Origin: Malachius bipustulatus | Lineage: Eukaryota; Arthropoda; Insecta; Coleoptera; Melyridae | Direction of reading: 5' to 3' | Length of the DNA stretch: 64,000 nt | Assembly (NCBI GenBank): GCA_910589415.1 | Contig: OU342632.1 | Location: 54,892,997 to 54,956,996 of the forward strand | Part shown: positions 56,236 through 64,000 of the stretch, in pieces | Layout: every line of letters starts with the position of its first letter | How positions within the stretch are numbered: position 1 is the stretch's first letter | Notes under the pieces: generated by a model | Told to the model about the DNA's origin: nothing | Database searches by the model: none | The model's input: only the letters and a program-made list of their open reading frames with translations | Position numbers and translations under genes: made by a program

Positions 56236-56929
56236 TTGAAGCAGCCTCTCCAACTCCGCTTCCCTTAGGAATTTCAGGATTTGAAGGGGATCAAGGCGGG
56301 GCAAAGCCCCCCCGTTGGGCTGGTGTTGGCCCAGAACATCGTTTCTTTCACGTTCTAGTGCTTCGCAGTTCATCAATAGGTGACGAGGCGACTCGCTTTC
56401 TTCCCTGCAGAGTCTGCAAACGCCATATTTTTCTATACCAAGTTTCCTCAGGTGTTCATTGAGCTTGCAATGACCTGTTAGGAATCCTGTTAGCATTCTG
56501 AGACTTTATTTGTTGAGGGTCAGGAGTTTCCTTGACCTTTCTCGGTTAAAGTTCCCGAGGAGCTCCTTGGATTGTCTCAATCCTGAGAGGTTATTACAAT
56601 GGATCTCTCTCAGTCTTTCTTCTTCCTTCCGAAGTTCTGCCTTGAAGAACGTGTCTTCAAGGCTACAGAATGGTTCTGGTCCTATAAAGGGTGTCGATGC
56701 TCCTTTTCTTGCCAAAGAAGGTACAATACCATCATATTGTACCTTCTTTGAGAGTGTGAATGGATGTGTTGCTCCATTCTTCTTTCGTAGACAGTTCCAT
56801 GATGAAGTTTCTCTTGAAGCTGAATTTCTTGACAGTTTTGTCTTTTGGCATTATCAGTAGGTTTTTACAAATGTTCAGGGGTTGATTCCCCTCGGTCCGT
56901 AGTCCCCCCCTGATCCCCATTCTTGACAT
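56236..56929 (-). pseudogene. Element B ORF2: RNase H remnant and CCHC C-terminus
   Basis: 56715-56506 reads MARKGASTPFIGPEPFC and GLRQSKELLGNFNRERS, the end of the LINE RNase H domain and its downstream segment. 56496-56236 reads TGHCKLNEHLRKLGIEKYG, VCRLCREESESPRHLLMNCE (CX2CX9HX4C zinc knuckle) and the terminus ELERLLQ. The catalytic core of RNase H between about 56715 and 56770 is replaced by a short palindrome (AAGAAGGTACAAT / ATTGTACCTTCTT). Confidence 0.8.
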
Positions 56930-57956
56930 TCATAGTTGAGCCTCTGCGGCACTTCTCTCAATCACTAAGTGCAGTGGTGTGAGATCTAGAATTACTTCCA
57001 ATGCTGCTGTTGGGCATGTTCTCATTGCTCCTGTGATGCAGAGGCATTCAAGTCTCTGGATCTTTTCGAGTAATTTCCTCGCTGTTATTAGCTTGGTCCT
57101 CTTGTACCAGACGACCGCTCCGTATGTGATGATGGGTCTCACTAGCATGGTGTACATCGAGCGTAAAATGGATGGGTTGCATCCCCATGCATTCCCCGCC
57201 ATTCTCCTGCACACCATGAGTACGGATGTGGCCTTACTTACTGTTGCACTCAAGTGCTTGTTCCACATTAGCTTCTTATCCAGTATTATTCCCAGATATT
57301 TTACTTCTTCCTTCCATTCTAACTCGACTCCATTTAAGTCGATGGTTTTGAGGTTTGGAAGGTTGTTTTTTCTTGTGAATGGTATCAGTGTAATTTTTAT
57401 AAGATTGATGTTGAGTCCTATTTCCTGGCACCATTTCAAGGTTATCTTTAACCCCCTCTGTACTATGTCGCAGAGTGTTCCTTCAAATTTTCCTCTGGCC
57501 ATGATGACGATGTCATCGGCATACCCCGATGCAGGTAATGCCGTTCTCGGTGAGTAACCCGAGGAGCTCGTCTACTACCAGGCTCCATAGGGATAACACC
57601 TTTCCTTGTGGGCATCCTTTTGTTGTTTTCACCTGGATGGTGTCATCGACCACTTTGGTTCCAATTATTCTTGTGGACAGCATTTGTTGAATCCAATGGG
57701 ATGTTGTGCTGTTTATGCCTTTTTTAGTTAGGGCTTTCTTGATAGCATCGCAAGAGGTGTTGTCGAATGCTCCTTTTATGTCCAGAAAGGCGCAAATGGC
57801 CGTTTCCTTGTACTCCAGAGCGTCCTGAATCTTTTCTGTCAGCTCATACAGGGCGGTCTCTGTCGATCTGCCCGCTCTGTATGCATGCTGGCTTGGGTGT
57901 AGTGGTCCCCTGTTCAGTGTTTCCGTTCTGATGTGATTATCAATGATTTTCTCCAT
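56930..57956 (-). pseudogene. Element B ORF2: reverse transcriptase palm and thumb
   Basis: LHPSQHAYRAGRSTETALYE, AFLDIKGAFDN (motif A), TTKGCPQGKVLSLWSLVVDE (motif B), then ITCIG and, in the next frame, YADDIVIMA (motif C), GLNINLIKITLIPF, VKYLGIILDKKLMWNKHL, LVRPIITYGAVVWYKRT, LECLCITGAMRTCPTAALEV. The frame shift falls in a run of four Cs at 57524-57527 on the plus strand: one base too many immediately before YADD. Otherwise the residues for catalysis are kept. Confidence 0.9.
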
Positions 57957-58394
57957 CGTCTTTAGTAAGAAGGAGGTAAGACAGATGGGTCTAAATGACT
58001 TCGGGAGAGAGGTGTCCTTTCTTCCTGTCTTAGGAATAAAGATGACTTACGCCTTCCTCCAGGCTTGTGGTATATATCCCATAGCCAGGCTGCTTCTGAA
58101 TATTCTTACCAGGTGTGGCATGAGATCCTCCAGTCCTCTTTGCAGAAGAGCCGGGAATATGACATCCACCCCGGGTGATTTGAATGGTTGAAAGGTGCCA
58201 ATTGCCCATTTCAGTCTTTCGGAAGTGCAGATGGTTTTCGCGACCTCCCAATCTTCTTTCGTGGGTTTACCAGATTCGTACGAATCCTCGTTCCCTACTT
58301 TCAGTGCACTGCCTGGAAAGTGAGTTTCTAGCAGAAGTAGAGCTCTTTGCTCTTCATTTTCTGTGTAGTTCCCATCAGGTTTTCTGAGCGACAT
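57957..58394 (-). pseudogene. Element B ORF2: N-terminal reverse transcriptase
   Basis: KWAIGTFQPFKSPGVDVIFP, PALLQRGLEDLMPHLVRIFR, MGYIPQAWRKA, then a stop codon (TAA at about 58046) in place of a lysine/arginine-like position, and VIFIPKTGRKD, SFRPICLTSFLLK, leading into MEKIIDNHIR. Typical motif 1-2 region of I/Jockey-group enzymes. Confidence 0.85.
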
Positions 58395-58746
58395 TGTTCC
58401 TTGGGCAATGCCTTTCGCTAAAGCTTTATGAAGTCTGGATGCTTCAGGTGTTGAGGTGATATCCCTGCAGAAGTCCCTGAAGCTCTTTCTTTTAGCTTTC
58501 CTGATTTCCTTATTGTAGGTTGTTAGTTCCGCCGTGTAGCCCTGCCAGTCTCCATCGCGCTTGGCTTTATTGAAAAGCCTTCGAACTTCTGCCCGGATCT
58601 TGGATATGTGTTCGTTCCACCACGGAGTTTTCCTACAATTTCTTTTCTCTCTAATGGGCAGCTGGATTCGTATGAATATTTCAGCGCTCCGTTGAGAGAT
58701 TCTAATGTTGCTTCTAATTCTAGATGGTTTTTGACTCTAGAATTTG
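58395..58746 (-). pseudogene. Element B ORF2 linker, degraded
   Basis: Connects endonuclease and reverse transcriptase; readable only in pieces in several frames with many stops. No other feature. Confidence 0.5.
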
Positions 58747-59517
58747 TTAGTTTTCTCTTAGACTGGTGTGAAATGTGTCCCAGTCGGTGTTTCTTGGATT
58801 TCTAATGAGGGTGTTCTCTTGCCAGAGTCCCCTCATGTTGAATTCTATTATTCTGTGATCAGAGAGTGAGGGTTCGTTAGATACCCTCCAGTCTCTGATC
58901 AGTTGACATATGCTCGGACTACCGATCGTTATGTCTATTACGTCTTGACTCCTTTTAGTTACAAAAGTGGGTGTGTTCCCCACATTCAGTACATCTAAAT
59001 TGGATTCAAGTAAAAATTCAAGCAGTTGCTCACCTCTTTTGTTGGTATACTTGCTGCCCCAGCTGATGTTGTGTGCGTTGGCATCACTGCCAAGTAGGAG
59101 CGGTAGCCCATGCCCGTTGCAGTACTCGACTAGTTTCTGGACTTCCATAGGAGGTGCTGATGTTTTCTCATGGAAGTACCCTGATGTTACTATGATGCTA
59201 CGGTGTGTGCCTCCGGTGATGTTGACCCGGATTGGTACAAGGTCCCGTGTCATGAATTCTGAAAGACATACATATTTAATGTTGTTTCTTATCAGGATGC
59301 AGGCCCTTGGGGTATCACTTATGATATCCCAAATTGTCTTGCAATCCTTTCGTGGTAGGCCCCTTATCTGCCCCTTGTACGTCCAAGGTTCTTGTATAAG
59401 CACAACGCCCAGGCATGACAGGTCGAACGCCCGAGCTATGACGGCTGATGCCCCCCTAGCATGATGGGCGTTGAACTGGGCCATGCTGGTGACATTTGCT
59501 GTGCTTATACTGGTCAT
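58747..59517 (-). pseudogene. Element B ORF2: AP-like endonuclease domain (open)
   Basis: Starts ATG at 59517 overlapping the ORF1 stop (ATGA). Order of motifs: MAQFNAHHARGAS, GVVLIQEPWTYKG (catalytic glutamate), GTHRSIIVTSGYFHE, PLLLGSDANAHNISWGS (SDAN box), TNKRGEQLLEFLLES, NVGNTPTFVTKRSQDVIDIT, EPSLSDHRIIEFNM (SDH box). All endonuclease signature residues are present over 256 codons. This is the best preserved domain of the element. It nicks target DNA for target-primed reverse transcription. Confidence 0.93.
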
Positions 59518-59873
59518 TGGTCTTCTTGCGTTGGGGTGCTTGCCCCCTGTATGAGCATAGGCTCTTCATAGGTTCCCGATGAATCCTCGGTGACATTACC
59601 TTGATCAGTGACGATGGTTGGATCTGAGGGAGGGGATGCCTCCTTATACATCAATGGCTTCCTTTTCTTTCTTCTGTAGGCCGTCGACGGGGATTTTCTC
59701 GAACCTATAGAAGATAGCGTGTCCATTTTTCTTGATTGCTTCCCGGGAGTCATTGTCAATGCCAATGTTCATTACTTTCCCGGTGCCCTCTTCTTTGCTG
59801 CTGAGGATTTTCCACAAGTGGGTACGAAGCTCCATATTTTGTGCCTTGACTAAGCTCAGCAGCTTCTTAGGAT
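59514..59873 (-). pseudogene. Element B ORF1, C-terminal part
   Basis: 59873-59644 encodes KLLSLVKAQNMELRTHLWKI ... NGHAIFYRFEKIPVDGL ... KKEKEAIDV, then after a frameshift 59675-59514 reads EASPPSDPTIVTDQGNVTED to the stop overlapping ORF2. It resembles the nucleic-acid-binding ORF1 of I/R1-group LINEs only in position and composition; no zinc knuckle is left. Confidence 0.65.
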
Positions 59874-59887
59874 CTCCACCACACCAT
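59874..59887. repeat. 14-bp target-site duplication, left copy
   Basis: CTCCACCACACCAT, identical to 56117-56130; lies at the 5' end of element B. Confidence 0.9.
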
Positions 59888-60316
59888 ATAACATTCTTCT
59901 TTTATGAAACCCCTGTCCACCGACGTTCGGCATGATATTCGTGAGGGCTGCCTGTATTTTTTTCGCCTTTTCAACTGTATTTATAATCTGTTTACTAAAC
60001 GTCAACTTGTGATCTATTATCACTCCCAGGTAGCTCATATGTCTTTTGTAGGGAATGCTCACTCCCATCAGATCCAGTGAGAAATCCTCTCTGTATCTGG
60101 GACCCTTCAGAACAACGATTTCGGTCTTATGTGTTGCCAATTGCAGCTAGTTACTTTCCATCCACTTCAGGATCGTCCGCACACTCGCATTGCCTTTATG
60201 TATGATCTCCTCAATAATCTTCGCCTCGATTAGCACGGCAAGATCGTCGGAAAATGCAGTCACATGGCATCCATTGATGAGTTGGAGTTTCAGTACTTCA
60301 TTGTATAGAGACCTGA
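59874..60316 (-). pseudogene. R1-like LINE (element A), reverse transcriptase piece
   Basis: SLYNEVLKLQLINGCHVTAF, SDDLAVLIEA (motif C as FSDD), ILKWMES, stop, LQLATHKTEIVVLKG, SYLGVIIDHKLTFSKQ, ALTNIMPNVGGQGFHKRRML, YGVVE at the insertion site. The wording fits R1-clade LINEs. 5'-truncated at about 60316, where a short ACCTGACCTGACC simple repeat begins. Continues at 56130 after element B. Confidence 0.85.
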
Positions 60317-62331
60317 CCTAACATGACCTGACCTGACCTTGCATAGCAGTTCTGGATAAATATAGATCTAAGATTTTTGTCGACAGTCTAATTCAGTAGT
60401 TCTAAATATTTTCGAGAGCGTAAAGAAAAGAGTACTTATTATTATTTTCGATCAGTTCGAAAATACGCAGGATTTGTCTGTAACATATTTTTTTTTATGA
60501 CAAATGGCGTTGTAATCGAGGAAAGCCAAATTTGGTAGGAAGCCGTTGGAAAATTGGTATGTCGCGAGAAGTACCACCACACCAGAATAATAACAGCAGG
60601 CATCCGCGATATTTTTGAGAATGATACCGAACGATGCCAAAAATGACCTCCCCACCCTCTTCTGTTCCAGATTCCATTTTACCAACCTATTTCCATGTAA
60701 AAAAAACGTGACCGAACATTATCAGGAAAACGCTGATCATACAAGACAACAGCATCTTCAACAATAATTGTGAACCCCCTACATTAACCGTAAATCTAAA
60801 TCATTTCAATTTTCTCTTCTACGCTTGTAATAATTTTATTTATTACGAGAATTACTATATTTGTTACGCATATTAATGTATTTCCTAATTAAAAAATACA
60901 CTATTGAGGACGACAACACTTTACGAAAATCACCAATGTTCACCGATCCTGTCACCCAGATCACGAAAAAATGGTCCATGTATCCAGATAAACTGAGCAT
61001 ACTGTATAATATTGTAAGTTGTTTGCCGGATTATTCCGTGCTTTCATTTCGCTGTAATGTCATTTTAAATCCAATCTGCTTTGCAAGTAATTCCCATGAA
61101 ATCAGTTGAAAATCGCGGCCTAATTTTAATAAGTGTCTGGAAATTTTCAAATGGCATGTTTGGTACGAATCCACGGCTTTTTACTGCCCTTAACCGCCCA
61201 GTTTTCCAATTACACTAATGGCGAATTTCTATTCCATGAAATTTTCATCGGTGACGGGGCTCAGTAAACGAGGCATAACAAGTAATTTATTGAAAAACTT
61301 AAAGACCTCAGAGGATTCGAATTAAAATTCCGACTATGCCGTCACAAAACATGAACATTACTTCAAGGTTCTCTTATTTCTAAAAATTAGAAGCATTGTT
61401 TTAAAGATTTGCTTGATGGTTAATGCATGGGTAATTTCCCAGAAATTTAGAATTGAAAGGCTAATGCGTTCTAATTTTATTAGCTAACAGTTTCCTCATA
61501 ATATTCTAATTGCAAAAATTTCTCAATTACCAACTAACTTTTGGTCACAAAACTAGGTATGTACTTAAAATTTTATAAGAGCTGCCTGAGACAAGATTAA
61601 AGCACTATCCTAATAATATTTTTTCATATGAGAAACGTATATACGGGACTTATAATATAGGATAAACGTCGTACTTTTTTGGCGAGTAACATTAGGAGCT
61701 TAGGACGAGTCTTTTCGTTGGGATATAGCCCACGGAATGAAGACTACACGCTAAGTAAGTATCGGGTGTTCCCCAATTTCGATCGGCAACATAACCCGGC
61801 TCCCTAATCCTTGATAACTCGTTTCGATAAAATAAAACATTTATTTAAATTATTGTTTCGCAGCGTTTTCATAACAATTTTATTAACGGTCATTTCCAAG
61901 CAGTATAAATCCAAAAAGTATGAAAAAACAGCAAACAACAAATTTTTAATAGCTGCACGCCAAAAAAACAACAATCATTGTGATCATTATTTTAAATTGA
62001 ATTTTCTTGAATCTCTAGAGATCCACCGACATTTACATAATCAACAATACACAATAATAAATGAATAGCTAGACACATATCGTTCTCCATTACTTGATTT
62101 TCTTCTTGATATCAACAACTAAGAAGATTCTGAAGAAATTATACTATGATCTAGTTAGTTCTGTTAAAAATTCATTTAAAAATGTAGTTACTTGTTTTAT
62201 GATCACTTAGGTTACCATACTGTTGCTTTGTTAGTATATCAATAATTTTATTTACATACGTCTGAAGATGCTACAAATTAGTGAAAAATGTGTAGGTAAC
62301 GTTAATATCCAGCAATATACAGCCTGAATAA
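60317..62331. other. No gene; simple repeat and one dispersed repeat match
   Basis: 60317-60345 is a TGACCTGACC simple repeat. About 60895-60975 matches 7775-7865. The remainder is AT-rich with no supported feature. Confidence 0.5.
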
Positions 62332-62997
62332 TATAGGAAGGCGAGAGTTTGACGAGAATTGGTTGGTGCGCAGATTGGGCTCCGAATCCATAAATGTTTA
62401 TTGTCCAATATCAACAATGTTAGTCGGTGTCCGCGTAAAAAAAACAACCAACCAGATAAGGCTGATAAGAGTAACTCCGCCGTTCATCGAACAGGTAAAA
62501 AGTCAGTGGTGTGTACTGTTTAGCTCGTGTCGTATATTTATTTAAAATAGGTGGTTTCTGTCATCGTGTCGTGTGTAGGTACCGATGTTTTTGTTATCAT
62601 GTGTTTTATTGATTAATATATTATTGTTATTAATTTGTTATTAATATATTGCTTGCCAGTAAAATAAGTACACATATACTATTTTAGTTTTTTTCCGCAT
62701 AGGTACCTTATCTTAAATAAATTCGAAATAATTTAACCGAGACTAATTCATATAAATTGGAATACTAAACGTAGATGTCCATATTGATTTTTTAATTGAA
62801 GATTGATAATTGACTTATCATTTATACCTAAACATTTAAAATATATTAAAAATATAAAATATTTTTTATTATGTGCGCGGCGCCACTGATGTTATTTCTA
62901 GTCTGTTATGGTGGAACAGCGTTTATCAGTTCAATGGGTGGAACAATTAAAACCGGCAAGATGCGTAGTTCACGCCCAGACTCTTGCCTTCTTATAA
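62332..62997 (-). mobile_element. MITE-like element, copy 2 (inverted relative to 2.7 kb)
   Basis: Complement of 2733-3235 from ATAGGAAGGCGAGAGTTTGA to GACTCTTGCCTTCTTATAAA, with ~180 bp of extra sequence at about 62515-62695 that copy 1 lacks. Confidence 0.7.
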
Positions 62998-63794
62998 AAA
63001 TCATAGTATACATCAGTTAAATTTTTTTAAACATTAGTGTTTTATTTATCATCAATTAGTTCCCTCGTCTAAGAAGAATACTGGAATCAAGGATATTTTC
63101 AAGAAAACTAAAAATTTATCTATTTTAAGAAAGATGGTTTGAAGTTTCAGAAAAATTTCACAAAATACGCGAGGAAAGTTTTTTATAATGCATTGTTGAA
63201 AATATTGCTGGATAAAAGTTTCAAAAATGATATCTAGACAATAATTGAAGATATTATACAAAAAGAAGTTACAACTATCAGTGAAGAACATTAGTTACCA
63301 CATAAATGAAAATATTTTAGAATCGAAAAAAACAAATTGAAGTGTTAAAAGAATCAAATATCGACTTGATCCATTTGTTAACGAATATGAATAACAACGA
63401 AGAAAATAATCGGAACCATTTATGAGAAATGAACTTTAATAAATGATAATGTTTTCACTACTTCAACAACCAAACGTACTAAAAACAAAATAAATGGAGA
63501 CCAAGATTTGAAAGGTAAAATAATTATGAAACTATTGATGACCATCTTCCTTTCAATAATCCTTAGTAATAAATTATGATTAAGCGGAAAGAAAACAACA
63601 CCTCTAAAAAATTAATAAATAAAATCTAAAAATAATTACTTCATTGGGTCTGCTACAAAAAATGATACTTTTCTCGGTGAAGCTTAACAGTAGCTTCACC
63701 GAAAAAAGTATGGTTGTTTGTTTCAAGATTTAAAACTACAATAAAGTCATAAGATTAACTACACTTTTTAAATAACAATAGACAAGGAGAGTAT
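62998..63794. other. No gene; one short hairpin
   Basis: 63666-63710 folds perfectly enough to note: TACTTTTCTCGGTGAAGCT pairs with AGCTTCACCGAAAAAAGTA around a 7-nt loop. No other structure; the minus-strand 79-codon frame is AT-driven and has no family motif. Confidence 0.5.
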
Positions 63795-63950
63795 ACTATG
63801 ATTTTTATAGGAAGGCAAGAATCTGGGCGTGAACTACGCATCTTGCCGGCTTTAATTGTTCCACCCATAGAACTGATAAACGCTGTTCGACCATATCAGA
63901 CTAGAAATCACATCAGTGGCGCCGCGCACATAAAAATAATTCGCCGGCTT
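63795..63950 (+). mobile_element. MITE-like element, copy 3 (left end only)
   Basis: TACTATGATTTTTATAGGAA, TGGGCGTGAACTACGCATC, GCCGGCTTTAATTGTTCCAC match copy 1; similarity stops after GCGCCGCGCACATAA. The window ends ~50 bp later. Confidence 0.65.
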
Positions 63951-64000
63951 CGTGCTGATATAACCTCTCGTTTATTCATTATAGATATATATTTTAATAT

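Larger units (their letters stand above)
56131..59873 (-). mobile_element. I-group LINE (element B), 5'-truncated, inserted in element A
   Basis: Minus-strand order: end of ORF1 (59873-59514), ORF2 with endonuclease, reverse transcriptase, RNase H remnant and CCHC tail, then ~105 bp of 3' UTR ending in TCAATATCAATATCAGTCAA-type repeats with no poly(A). It is flanked by the 14-bp duplication CTCCACCACACCAT. It starts inside ORF1, a normal 5' truncation. Several frameshifts, one nonsense codon and a deletion in RNase H make it inactive. Confidence 0.9.

Noticed and set aside
56979..57557. 192-codon plus-strand frame
   Set aside because: Antisense of the element B reverse transcriptase.
58967..59464. 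165-codon plus-strand frame
   Set aside because: Antisense of the element B endonuclease.
60317..60345. TGACCTGACC repeats considered as a telomere-like or nuclear-receptor site
   Set aside because: Too short and adjoining a truncated LINE; best treated as a simple repeat.

Overview
AT-rich eukaryotic DNA, most probably from an insect. The reasons are an I-group LINE with RNase H remnants, an R1-like LINE, Tigger/pogo, PIF/Harbinger and DUF4817-type Tc1/mariner remnants, many TA-flanked foldback MITEs, and frequent TAGGTACCTAC-type microsequence (common in hemipteran and lepidopteran genomes). The order is not proven. I see no convincing host protein-coding gene. Nearly everything recognisable is transposable-element DNA, much of it nested, so the window reads as a repeat-dense intergenic or intronic block.

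Layout. 2.7-5.7 kb: a MITE, two direct repeats carrying extended hammerhead ribozymes (HHRs) around a LINE endonuclease fragment, a third HHR in opposite orientation, and a GC-rich TIR element. 6.5-13.7 kb: small MITEs, and a LINE reverse-transcriptase C-terminus split by two TA-flanked insertions. 14.6-25.8 kb: foldback elements, among them a TA-flanked element with nine copies of a GTTACACTTACCCC motif and an inner DUF4817-type MITE. 28.6-33.6 kb: a Penelope-like element (PLE) as a near-perfect 2,188-bp inverted repeat around a 668-bp unique core, with a hammerhead near each outer end. 36.9-40.4 kb: a Tigger/pogo copy inserted in a foldback element. 41.7-51.1 kb: four head-to-tail, internally deleted PIF/Harbinger copies; outside them lie inverted ends of another repeat 9.4 kb apart. 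51.2-55.2 kb: a fourth extended HHR, a dead DUF4817/DDE_3 transposase, a foldback MITE and a second PLE remnant. 55.4-60.3 kb: an I-group LINE inserted in an R1-like LINE with a clean 14-bp target duplication. 62.3-64 kb: further copies of the first MITE.

The main result is the abundance of self-cleaving RNA motifs. There are two PLE-type hammerheads and four copies of a second, separate hammerhead with an unusually long stem I and a palindromic stem III. Two of these four are direct-repeated around a LINE endonuclease fragment on the same strand, an arrangement like retrozymes that could release an 869-nt RNA. All ribozyme calls come from reading the conserved core and pairing by eye; no folding or database search was run.
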